DNA from: Bacteroidales bacterium 6E
Lineage (GTDB): Bacteria > Bacteroidota > Bacteroidia > Bacteroidales > Prolixibacteraceae
Assembly (NCBI GenBank): GCA_001270045.2
Contig: DF970690.1
Location: 282,369 to 346,368 of the forward strand
DNA: 64,000 nucleotides
Reading direction: 5' to 3'
Within the stretch, counting starts at the first letter, position 1, and every line of letters begins with the position of its first letter. Both the position numbers and the translations under genes were made by a program. Shown piece after piece: positions 29,402 to 37,883 of the stretch. The notes beneath the pieces were generated by a model, which did no database searches, was not told the DNA's origin, and saw only the letters and a program-made list of their open reading frames with translations.

Positions 29402-30698
29402 ATTGTATTTTCTTTTCGATCATTTGCCGGTACACCCCGATCATCTCGTTGGCATGGTCGTGGATATTGAAATATTGTTCCACCCCTTTCCTTGCCTGCA
29501 GTCCAAGCTGCTGAAGCCCTTCCCTGTCGGAGAGCAAGGCAGCCCAGGTATCGGCCAGGGTGGCCGGATCATTGGGTGTATATATCCGGCCGCCACCTGA
29601 TTTCTCCACGATTTCAGGGAAAGCCCCGAGGGCCGGCTGTACGATCGGTATTCCTGATGCCATCAGTTCAGGCAGGTACATGCCGAAAGCCTCACCATTG
29701 CGAACAGGTACGGTTCCAACCGCAACCTTCCGCATAAAGGCATGGCGTCCAGCCCCTTCAAACTCCTCATGGAAGTCAACTTCATGCGACAATCCTTCCC
29801 TTTCGATCCGCCTTTTCAGCATCCTGATGTATTTCACGTCCACCCCTGTGGAACCTCCTGTGGCCACCAGTTTCACATCTTCAAAACCGGGCTTTCTCTT
29901 CAGGAGGATAAAAGCATCCACCACGATGTCAAACCCGTTTTCGTGGCACAGTCTTGATATGTAGCCGATGTTCCGGGGCTTGTCCATGGGAGGTATATAT
30001 TCGTATTCGGAAGGATCGACTCCCAGGTATACCGGGTACACCTTTTCGGGGGGAAGCGACAACCGTTCGGTCATTACTTTCGCAAAATAGTGACTAACGG
30101 CGATGAAGCTATCGACATCCTTTGCCTTCTCCTGCATCAGTTTCCAAACCTGGTCCTGAAAACCGGGTTTCATGGCATCGACCCAAACATCCTCATCCTG
30201 CAGGGAGCAGACTACCGGAACGCCCGCCTTTTCGCGGATACGGCGAGCCAAACCAAGCAACAGGGCATTCGAGATGTGGATGACATCAGGTTGAAGGTTT
30301 TCGACAATCCAGTCGACCATCCTTTCCAGTTCTTCTTTCTGTTTGCCTTCCTCTCCCAGGAGCATTGAGACCGTCATCTCCTCGAGTCCCTTGGCATTGG
30401 TGGATCCGGCCATCGATGCGGCCAGCTTCAGCATGGGCTTGGTGTTCAACAGGCGGTCGAACCACTTGGGGGCTTTCTGAAAAATGGGATAGAGTTGTTT
30501 GAGGTATATACTGACCGCCCCGTAAAAAACAGGTGTGTCTCCCAAATCGTGTTCATCGGAAAAGAGCGGGAGGTACATCGGCACCTTCACCACATTGTGT
30601 CCCTCTTTCCGCAGGGCTTCCACAAATTTACTGTCGCGCAGACAGTTACCACAATAAAATGAACCTCCCGATCCGGGGATAATCTGGACTATATTCAT
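29391..30698 (-). CDS. Glycosyltransferase, GT4 family
   Basis: Cytoplasmic sugar transferase of 435 residues with two Rossmann-like domains. The N-terminus NIVQIIPGSGGSFYCGNCLRD contains a CxNC pair unusual for GT4 enzymes. The C-terminal domain has the donor-site region PVRNGEAFGMYLPELMASGIP (truncated here; Glu of the EX7E motif in GEAFGMYLPE) and a G-rich loop RNIGYISRL. Donor and acceptor are unknown. It overlaps the ABC ATPase gene and follows a propeller gene by 12 bases, so it is part of the same transcript. A lipid-linked or protein acceptor exported by the neighbouring transporter is a reasonable guess. Confidence 0.87.
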   Translation of the reverse strand: MNIVQIIPGSGGSFYCGNCLRDSKFVEALRKEGHNVVKVPMYLPLFSDEHDLGDTPVFYGAVSIYLKQLYPIFQKAPKWFDRLLNTKPMLKLAASMAGSTNAKGLEEMTVSMLLGEEGKQKEELERMVDWIVENLQPDVIHISNALLLGLARRIREKAGVPVVCSLQDEDVWVDAMKPGFQDQVWKLMQEKAKDVDSFIAVSHYFAKVMTERLSLPPEKVYPVYLGVDPSEYEYIPPMDKPRNIGYISRLCHENGFDIVVDAFILLKRKPGFEDVKLVATGGSTGVDVKYIRMLKRRIEREGLSHEVDFHEEFEGAGRHAFMRKVAVGTVPVRNGEAFGMYLPELMASGIPIVQPALGAFPEIVEKSGGGRIYTPNDPATLADTWAALLSDREGLQQLGLQARKGVEQYFNIHDHANEMIGVYRQMIEKKIQYAS

Positions 30699-30710
30699 TC
30701 GTTTGGTTGT

Positions 30711-31823
30711 TTATTTCTTTCCGAAACAATACACCGCACCGTCAACAGCGGTAACGATGATCCGGTTGTTGGCCACGGCCGGGTTTCCAACGATGGATGC
30801 CCCCAGCTCATAGTTCCATTCCGGCTTTCCGGTGGCCAGGTTGAGCACGAAAAGGTCTCCGCGCATGTTGGCCACCAGGGCTTTGGCTCCTGCAATCACG
30901 GGTGATGCCTCCACCCGGTTTCCGGTATTGAATTTCCACTGCAGGGTGCCCGTGTTTTTGTCATAGCAATAGATGTGCTTGTCATGGTTCCCCGTGATCA
31001 CACGGCTTCCATATACGGCCGGTGAGGCAACAAAGGGCAGCCGGGTACCCGGATCTTCCCAACGCCATGCAACCTTTCCCTTGACCAGGTCGACCTGAGA
31101 AAAATTGCCGTCATAATCCCCGATCCAGGCCTTTGTGCCTTCGATGGCTGCCGATCCGGCAACGTAGGTGGCCACATCGATCTTCTTCTCCCCGTTTCCC
31201 GTCATGATATCCACCACATGGAGAAAGCCGTCGCAACCGCCAAAAATGGCCTTGCCGTTACTGCATGATGCCGCACCGTTGATATAATTGTCCGATTCAT
31301 ATTTCCAGAGACCGATACCGGTCGAGGCATCAATACAATGAAGGTAGTAGTCGTAGCTTCCAACCATAAGGTAGGTCTTGTTGCCCGACTTCCACCAGTT
31401 GGCGGCTCCCACGATCTGGTTCTCTGTCACATACTCCCATATCTTTTTGCCGGTCATCAGGTCAAGGGCGTAAAAGGTTCCGTCCATGTTGCCGATGTAC
31501 ACCTTGTTGTCGAGGATGAGCGCCGCGGCCTCTATTGCATTGGGCGTCTCAAATTTCCAGAGCAGCTTGCCGTCCATGCCGAGACAATAAACGTTGCCAT
31601 CGGCCGATCCTACCACGATCCGGTCGTTGCATACCACAGGTGATGCCTTGATGTTGTCATTGGTCTGGAAGGTCCAGATCAGATCTGGCTGTGAAGGGAT
31701 ACTGGCTGCGGTTACACCCGTAAGGTTCTGGTTTCCCCGGTAACCCGACCAGCAGTTTGCCGTTTGGGCCCAGCCGGCAAAAGTTATCATGAAAAATAAA
31801 AGACCAACTTGTATTTTTTTCAT
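30711..31823 (-). CDS. Exported PQQ-like beta-propeller protein (propeller 1)
   Basis: Secreted eight-bladed-type propeller of about 370 residues. A signal peptide (MKKIQVGLLFFMITFAGWAQ) is followed by repeated blades of the form G-x-(V/I)-Y-C-L-(D/N)-x-x-T-G-K-x-x-W, e.g. YALDLMTGKKIWEY and YCYDKNTGTLQWKF. This repeat is shared by PQQ dehydrogenases and the assembly factor BamB, but no PQQ catalytic residues or haem motif are seen. I prefer the ATG at 31823 to one 11 codons upstream because it begins the signal peptide. It may act as a scaffold or binding protein. First of several propellers in this run. Confidence 0.87.
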   Translation of the reverse strand: MKKIQVGLLFFMITFAGWAQTANCWSGYRGNQNLTGVTAASIPSQPDLIWTFQTNDNIKASPVVCNDRIVVGSADGNVYCLGMDGKLLWKFETPNAIEAAALILDNKVYIGNMDGTFYALDLMTGKKIWEYVTENQIVGAANWWKSGNKTYLMVGSYDYYLHCIDASTGIGLWKYESDNYINGAASCSNGKAIFGGCDGFLHVVDIMTGNGEKKIDVATYVAGSAAIEGTKAWIGDYDGNFSQVDLVKGKVAWRWEDPGTRLPFVASPAVYGSRVITGNHDKHIYCYDKNTGTLQWKFNTGNRVEASPVIAGAKALVANMRGDLFVLNLATGKPEWNYELGASIVGNPAVANNRIIVTAVDGAVYCFGKK

Positions 31824-31915
31824 TATCAGCACTTTATAAATTAACAGCCAGAACATATGCCTGGTTCATCCCAACGAAAGAAAAGATATCCACAAAGCTG
31901 GCCACCCTCCTGGTT

Positions 31916-33463
31916 TTACTGCTTTTTCAGCTCAATGGCACCAGTTGGACAAGCTTTCGCCACCTTCTCCCCCACCTTTTGGAGCCCCTTGTTGAGGTCT
32001 TCGTTGTATGGCACCCCGACGACCACATCAAATCCCCTGCCAATAAAGGTGAATCCAAATTCCTCGCTGTATTTTTCGGTTAATTTAACACAAATACCGC
32101 ACTTTATGCACTTTTGGGGTTCATATACGATGCCGTCGGTCTGGTAATGTTTGGTCATGGCCCGTCGGGGCGATGTCTGGAATCTTTTCTGCACGGCGTT
32201 GTAATAGTCCGACCAGTCACGCAGGCTGCAATGGTCGATGGCCCTGCAGTCGCAATGCATGCACCGGGCGGCTTCCTCCATTGCCTGCTCACGCCCAAAA
32301 CCAGCGACATGCGATTCAGGGAAGATCCTTTTGCCATTGAAGGCTTCGGTCAGGTATTCCGTGAATTCAACCGGGTGCAGCTTACCGAACCGGGAATTGA
32401 ACTTACGGGGCTCACCCACCACTGGCTGGCCATTCAGGTACTGCATAACCGACCAGGCCACCTCCTTTCCTTGTCCGAGCGACCTGATGGCAAGCCGTGA
32501 TGAACGAAGCACGTTGCCCACCGCGAATATGCCCTTCTCTGAAGTTTTGAAGGTGTTGTCGTTCACCTCGAGTCCCTTGGCGGTCCCGCTCAACTGGTAC
32601 GATTTGACAATGTCACTGATGTTTCCCGAGGCGATGACCACGGCATTATACTCCGCTTTCAGCCGGTCGAGCATGGTTGCATCGACTGCCGTATTCCCCC
32701 TGAAGATCACGCCGGTGTTGAGTATGGATTGGATCTCCTTGCGGAGGACGTCCTTCGGAAGCTTTTCGTCGTCGATGGAGGTCAGCAGCATGCCTCCGGG
32801 CTCTGCAGCCATGTCGAACAGGATTGGCTCCACCCCGCCCATGCGCAGGTAATAGGCTGCCGCCAAGCCGGCCGGACCGGCTCCCACCACAGCCACTTTA
32901 TGGCCGTTCAGGGGAGGGACAGGCCAAGGATGGAGGTCATTGTCATCGCCCACATATCGTTTAAGCACGCATATCGAAACAGCCTCATCTACAGTCCTGC
33001 GATGGCAGATACCCTCGCAGGGGGCAGGACAGATGCGTCCCAGCACAGCCGGCAGGGCGATGTCCTTCTTGACCACCTTTAGTGCTTCCGCGAATTCACC
33101 GGCGGCTATCAGCCTGTTCATCCGGGGGATGTTCATGTGGGCCGGACAACCAATCTGGCAAGGGGCTTCGCAATCGCCCACATGCTCGCTTAACAGTAGC
33201 TCCAGACCCGTTTTCCGGGCCTCTGAGATCTCCTCGTCGTCTGTGATGATATCCATCCCTTCATGTGCCGTAGCCGAACAGGAGGGCATCATACGGCCCG
33301 AATGGTTGTCCTTGACAAGGCACAACATGCATGAGTTGATATGCTCCAGCTCGTCGTTCCAACAGAGGGCAGGCACATCAAAACCTGCCGACCGCAATGC
33401 CTTGAGTACCGAAGTCCCCTCGGGCACTTCCATCTCCTGGCTATTTATCTTTAACTTGATCAT
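31916..33463 (-). CDS. 2Fe-2S/4Fe-4S GltD-like flavoprotein lacking the NAD(P) subdomain
   Basis: Cytoplasmic electron-transfer subunit of 515 residues. Domains in order: a NuoG-type [2Fe-2S] (C34, C45, C48, C62); the GltD-type [4Fe-4S] helical domain (C98, C102, C106 and C145-C153); an FAD site GAGPAGLAAAYYL (194-206) with its second half GIFAVGN (311-317); a Cys cluster C401/C404/C406/C412; and a ferredoxin-like C452/C455/C458 with C505. Between residues 275 and 311 only ~35 residues stand where GltD and NfnB carry the ~120-residue pyridine-nucleotide Rossmann insert. It pairs with the NuoE-NuoF fusion 44 bases upstream, resembling StnC of Sporomusa-type transhydrogenase. Confidence 0.85.
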   Translation of the reverse strand: MIKLKINSQEMEVPEGTSVLKALRSAGFDVPALCWNDELEHINSCMLCLVKDNHSGRMMPSCSATAHEGMDIITDDEEISEARKTGLELLLSEHVGDCEAPCQIGCPAHMNIPRMNRLIAAGEFAEALKVVKKDIALPAVLGRICPAPCEGICHRRTVDEAVSICVLKRYVGDDNDLHPWPVPPLNGHKVAVVGAGPAGLAAAYYLRMGGVEPILFDMAAEPGGMLLTSIDDEKLPKDVLRKEIQSILNTGVIFRGNTAVDATMLDRLKAEYNAVVIASGNISDIVKSYQLSGTAKGLEVNDNTFKTSEKGIFAVGNVLRSSRLAIRSLGQGKEVAWSVMQYLNGQPVVGEPRKFNSRFGKLHPVEFTEYLTEAFNGKRIFPESHVAGFGREQAMEEAARCMHCDCRAIDHCSLRDWSDYYNAVQKRFQTSPRRAMTKHYQTDGIVYEPQKCIKCGICVKLTEKYSEEFGFTFIGRGFDVVVGVPYNEDLNKGLQKVGEKVAKACPTGAIELKKQ

Positions 33464-33507
33464 CTTTCCAATTCTTTAACTTACCCTTACCGCCATCATC
33501 CCTTTCA

Positions 33508-35850
33508 CTATCTCACATCAATGGCATCTACCGGACACGCTTGCCGGCAGGCATCACATTTGATGCACAACTCATTGTCGATGATATGCTTTTCCAGAGG
33601 GGTAAACGGGATGGCATCCACCGGGCACTTCTGGGCACACAGTGTGCACCCGATGCACTTGTCGTTGACCGTGTATTTGATCAGGGCGGTACATTTGCCT
33701 GTCGGGCAAACGCCATTCAGGTGAGCCTCATACTCTTCCCTGAAATACTTCAGGGTGCTGAATACCGGATTCGGGGCGGTTTTCCCCAGTCCGCACAGGC
33801 TACCCTTCTGCGTCCACTTGGCCAGCTTCTCGAGTTCATCGAGGTCTCCGGGCCTGGCTTTCCCTTCGCATAGGTTATTCAGGATGTCGAGCATCCGCTT
33901 GGTGCCGATCCGGCAGAAGGTACACTTGCCGCACGATTCGGCCTGGGTGAACGACAGGAAGTAGCGGGCTATGTCGACCATGCAGTCGGTATCGTCGAGC
34001 ACGACCAGACCTCCCGAGCCCATCATGGCCCCGGCCTTGGTCAGCGACTCAAAGTCGATGGGCGTTTTGGCAAGGCTGGCCGGAATGCATCCTCCCGATG
34101 GGCCACCTACCTGCACGGCCTTGAACTTGCGGCCATTGGCGATGCCGCCGCCGATTTCGTACACCACCTGGGCCACCGAAATCCCCATGGGAACCTCTAT
34201 CAGTCCGCCCCGGGCGATTTTCCCTGCCAGTGCAAACACTTTGGTGCCCTTGCTGTGCTCGGTACCGATGGAATTGAATTTTGTGGCGCCTTCCCTGATG
34301 ATGTAGGGCACTTGCGCCAGGGTTTCGGTATTGTTGACCAGCGTGGGATTTCCCCAGAGGCCTTTCTCGGCAGGGAACGGAGGCCTGATCCGCGGATAAC
34401 CGCGCTTTCCCTCGATCGAGGCAATCAGGGCAGTCTCCTCACCGCAGACAAAGGCACCGGCCCCTTCGTAAATGGAAACATGGAAATCGAATCCGGTACC
34501 CAATATATTGTTGCCCAAAAGATTGGCTTCCTCGCAATGCCTGATGGCCTCCCTGATACGTCGGACGGCCAGTGGATATTCGGCACGGATATAGAAGAAC
34601 CCGCGGTGTGCCCCTACGGCATAAGCGCCAATGACCATCCCTTCAATCACCCGGTAGGGGTACGATTCAAGGAGCATGCGGTCCATAAAGGCACCGGGAT
34701 CGCCCTCATCGCCATTGCAGATCACGTATTTCTGTTCACTCTCATGCCGTGCCACCAGTTCCCACTTCATGCCGGTGGGGAAACCGGCGCCTCCCCTACC
34801 GCGGATCCCGCTTTCGCGGATCTCATGGATGACGTCCTGCGGGGTCATCTCTTTCAAAGCCCTTTCAATGGATACGAAACCACCACGCGAACGGTATTCC
34901 TCAATGTCTACCGGATTCAGGATACCCCGGTATTCGGTTGCGATGGGGATCTGTTTTCCCAGAAAGGAAACCACGGGCTTTTCGCGCATGTCGAGCTCAT
35001 AGCGCTCCACGCCTTCCCACTTGGCATCGGTCTGTATGTATTCGGCCGTCTCGAGCAACTGGTTCTTCAGTCTCGACAGCAGCCCTTTGGGTTTGAAATG
35101 GCTGGTGACGATATCTTTCACGTCGCTGGGTTTCACCTTCGAATACAATATCGGTTCGCCCTTGTTGGGGACCACCTCCACCAGAGGCACCTGGTGGCAC
35201 ATGCCCACGCATCCGACATGTTTCAGTTTAACCTTGACGCCGGTGTTATGCACCGTTTCCTCCACGGCTTTCCTGATATCATCGCTTCCGCTGGCCACAC
35301 AGCAGGATCCCAGTCCAATGCGGATCTCTCCCTGTATTTCGGTTCCATCGGATTTCCGGTACTGCTTTTTGGTTTTTGTATTCTTCTGGATTTCGAAATC
35401 CTCGATGATCTGGTCTACCTGATTGGTGGAGACATGGCCGTAGGTCACCTGGTCGATTTGCACCACCGGTGCCAGCGTACAGCAACCCAGGCAGCTTACT
35501 TTTTCGAGGGTATATTTCCCCGAGGCGTCGGTAGTTTCCTCCTCCTTGAGCTTGAATTTGCGTTTAAAGGCGTCGTATACCTGCCCTGCCCCTTTCACGT
35601 GACAGGCGGTCCCGACACAAATCTTGATCATGTGTTCGCCCACCGGCCGCAACCTGAACTGGTGGTAAAAGCTGGCCACACTCATGATGTCGGCCGGCGT
35701 GATTTCCGAGATCTCGCTCACCCTGCGCAAGGCATCCTCCGGAAGGAAGTTGAACTCCTTCTGGATTTCCTGCAGGATAGGGATTATGGCCATTTTTCCG
35801 CGGCCCTTGTCCGATACGATCCGGTCTATGATCTGTAAGTCATTCGACAT
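33508..35850 (-). CDS. NuoE-NuoF fusion, NADH-oxidising subunit with extra ferredoxin domains
   Basis: Soluble NADH:acceptor flavoprotein of 780 residues combining parts that are usually two genes. Residues 1-150 are a NuoE/HydC thioredoxin-like [2Fe-2S] domain (C78, C83, C120, C124). Residues 175-255 hold a second thioredoxin-like domain (C183/C184, C214, C218) as in HydB. Then comes NuoF, with the GRGGAGFPTG NADH/FMN loop (351-360), NGDEGDPGAFMDR, and the N3-type cluster CGKCTFCRIG. The C-terminus has two ferredoxin motifs CIGCTLCAQKCP and CIKCDACRQACP. This is the architecture of HydB/StnB-type bifurcating enzymes, with HydC/StnA fused on. No hydrogenase gene is nearby. Confidence 0.92.
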   Translation of the reverse strand: MSNDLQIIDRIVSDKGRGKMAIIPILQEIQKEFNFLPEDALRRVSEISEITPADIMSVASFYHQFRLRPVGEHMIKICVGTACHVKGAGQVYDAFKRKFKLKEEETTDASGKYTLEKVSCLGCCTLAPVVQIDQVTYGHVSTNQVDQIIEDFEIQKNTKTKKQYRKSDGTEIQGEIRIGLGSCCVASGSDDIRKAVEETVHNTGVKVKLKHVGCVGMCHQVPLVEVVPNKGEPILYSKVKPSDVKDIVTSHFKPKGLLSRLKNQLLETAEYIQTDAKWEGVERYELDMREKPVVSFLGKQIPIATEYRGILNPVDIEEYRSRGGFVSIERALKEMTPQDVIHEIRESGIRGRGGAGFPTGMKWELVARHESEQKYVICNGDEGDPGAFMDRMLLESYPYRVIEGMVIGAYAVGAHRGFFYIRAEYPLAVRRIREAIRHCEEANLLGNNILGTGFDFHVSIYEGAGAFVCGEETALIASIEGKRGYPRIRPPFPAEKGLWGNPTLVNNTETLAQVPYIIREGATKFNSIGTEHSKGTKVFALAGKIARGGLIEVPMGISVAQVVYEIGGGIANGRKFKAVQVGGPSGGCIPASLAKTPIDFESLTKAGAMMGSGGLVVLDDTDCMVDIARYFLSFTQAESCGKCTFCRIGTKRMLDILNNLCEGKARPGDLDELEKLAKWTQKGSLCGLGKTAPNPVFSTLKYFREEYEAHLNGVCPTGKCTALIKYTVNDKCIGCTLCAQKCPVDAIPFTPLEKHIIDNELCIKCDACRQACPVDAIDVR

Positions 35851-35956
35851 AATTTCCTTTCGTTGAACTGTTTCGTTCGGGCCGTTCTCCTTAGTCCGGG
35901 ATTCCGGCCCTGTCCACTTGGTATACCATTCGGCATTTACCCTGCCACGTTCCTTC

Positions 35957-37798
35957 CTATTTCCCGATGCAGTAGAGGGTGGTTCCGGCCCTTACATACA
36001 TCCTGCCGTCGGCAAATGCCGGCGTGGAGGTTATCTTGGCGCCCAGGTTTGATTCGGCCAGCAGGTTCATTTCGCGAGACAACGCAAATACCTGCAACTT
36101 CCCGTCGGTATCGAACAGGAACAGCTTGTCGTCGGCAACTACCGGAGACGCATAAAATCCGACCCCACTGTCGTGCTCCCATAGCATCTCACCGTTCTTT
36201 GCGTCGAAGGCTGCCAGCACTCCGTAGCTTGTAGCCACGAAAACCATGCCCTTGGCGGCTACCGGACTGGCCACTTCCGACAGGTACATGTCGTCCTTCC
36301 AGACCACCTGTCCGTTAGTGGCGTTCACGGCCATCAGGGTGGCATATTCCTGCGTGACGAACACCAGTCCGTCACTGTAGGCCGGTGATGGCCCCACCTC
36401 ACCCATCAGTCCTCGTGCCGTCCACAGCTCCTTGCCCGTATCGGCATCATAACCGGCCACAAACGGGTCGGCTGCCATGATCACCTGGTACTTGCCGCCT
36501 ACGTTGGCCATGATCGGACTTGCCCACGATATTTTCACGGCACGTGCCGTTTCCCACACGGTGTTCCCGGTAGCCACGTCGAGGGCCACCAGCTTATGTC
36601 CCCGGTTATTGTCGTATTGTATGTATAGTTTGTCTTTCCATGCGATCAGCGAGGAAGAGTATCCGTAATGGTTTTCGGGAACGCCCAGGTTCCTGGCCCA
36701 TACCCGGTTTCCGTCCATGTCGAAACTGATCACGTCACCGGTTCCGAAAATGGCATACACCCTGATTCCGTCGGTCGCCAGCGATGGGGCGGCCAATCCG
36801 GTATCCTCGGTGGTTTTGGGAGGTGTGGCCGGGCTACCCTGGATATTATCGGCAGCCTTTGCCCACAATATTTTGCCAGAGTTGCGGTCGATGCAGTAGA
36901 CTTCCCGTTTCTGGGCATTGGCTCCCGAAATGAAGAGCTTGTTGCCCCAGATGACCGGTGAGTTGTAACCCGTCAATGGCACGGTGGTTTTCCAGAGGAT
37001 ATTCTTTCCCGAAGGCCCGTCAAAATCAGTGGGAATGTTCTTGTGGCTTGAAACGCCATTGGCGAATGGCCCCCTGAAGGAAGGATAATTGGCCATGATC
37101 TGGGATGCCCCGGGCAGGGCCGGTGCTGCCGGGGTAGCTGTCACGGAGGCCGTGGCGGCTTCCCCTGATGTCGTTCCCGTTTCGGCGGGCGCCGAGGATG
37201 CCAGCGAATCGGTGGTCGTTACCCCATCACTCCCCGACAACAGAACGGGCTCAGCACCCACTTCCACCACCTCGATGCCCGGATCCTGTGCCGGGGGTTC
37301 GACAGCGACGATCTCTTCCCGTCCAAACTGGTCGAGGTAATTCACCGAGGCATATGAGGCGGCCAGGGCCGACACCAGGATGACGCCTCCGGCCGCGAGC
37401 AGCCATTTCATCGACAGTGCCTTGGCTGCCAGCTCGTTCTCGACAACCTGTTCGGGAATCTCTATTTTCGATTTCAGGGTGTAATAATACCGCAGGGCGA
37501 TAGCAAAGACGATAGCCCCGAAGAGCAACAGGTAGCTGCCGGTGTTGATCTGCCACTGGGTATTGAAATAGGCTTTGCGCGCCAGAAGGTCGAGCTGCCG
37601 GATATCCTGCTTCAGTTCCGCATTGGAGGGCTCCTGGGCCAACCGCTCGATCAGGACTTTCATGGCATTGCTTTCAAGCGGGTCATTCTTGCTCAGCTGC
37701 CAGAAGTTCAGCAGCAAGAGCAAGGCCACGGCCGTGCAAAAGATCCCCGAAATCACGGCAACGTTTGATGACAGCTTGATCTGGTCTTTAATATTCAT
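35957..37798 (-). CDS. Membrane-anchored PQQ-like beta-propeller protein (propeller 2)
   Basis: 613 residues: three predicted membrane segments in the first 160 residues (about 12-32, 85-103, 130-150), an Ala/Thr/Pro/Glu-rich linker (about 165-230), then a PQQ/BamB-type propeller starting near YPSFRGPFANG with blades such as YCIDRNSGKILWAKA, VALDVATGNTVWETA and MAVNATNGQVVWKD. The propeller should face the periplasm, tethered to the inner membrane. The loop between helices one and two (about residues 33-84) looks helical. It lies between the Fe-S membrane protein and the NADH-oxidising fusion, so it may organise an electron-transfer assembly. No cofactor ligands could be identified. Confidence 0.85.
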   Translation of the reverse strand: MNIKDQIKLSSNVAVISGIFCTAVALLLLLNFWQLSKNDPLESNAMKVLIERLAQEPSNAELKQDIRQLDLLARKAYFNTQWQINTGSYLLLFGAIVFAIALRYYYTLKSKIEIPEQVVENELAAKALSMKWLLAAGGVILVSALAASYASVNYLDQFGREEIVAVEPPAQDPGIEVVEVGAEPVLLSGSDGVTTTDSLASSAPAETGTTSGEAATASVTATPAAPALPGASQIMANYPSFRGPFANGVSSHKNIPTDFDGPSGKNILWKTTVPLTGYNSPVIWGNKLFISGANAQKREVYCIDRNSGKILWAKAADNIQGSPATPPKTTEDTGLAAPSLATDGIRVYAIFGTGDVISFDMDGNRVWARNLGVPENHYGYSSSLIAWKDKLYIQYDNNRGHKLVALDVATGNTVWETARAVKISWASPIMANVGGKYQVIMAADPFVAGYDADTGKELWTARGLMGEVGPSPAYSDGLVFVTQEYATLMAVNATNGQVVWKDDMYLSEVASPVAAKGMVFVATSYGVLAAFDAKNGEMLWEHDSGVGFYASPVVADDKLFLFDTDGKLQVFALSREMNLLAESNLGAKITSTPAFADGRMYVRAGTTLYCIGK

Positions 37799-37883
37799 TT
37801 TTGGTCGATATTTCTGTTACTGGGACCCATTCCGTTTTATATCCAACACGGCCGGATTGGGTACCAGTTGATTCATTTTCGCT

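Noticed and set aside
34255-35838. 527-residue open frame on the plus strand
   Set aside because: It lies wholly opposite the well-supported NuoE-NuoF fusion, has no recognisable domain and reflects the codon bias of the real gene.
31916-35850. Electron-bifurcating [FeFe]-hydrogenase HydABC
   Set aside because: NuoE/NuoF parts fit HydC/HydB, but the third protein lacks H-cluster motifs and is GltD-like; no hydrogenase gene is nearby.
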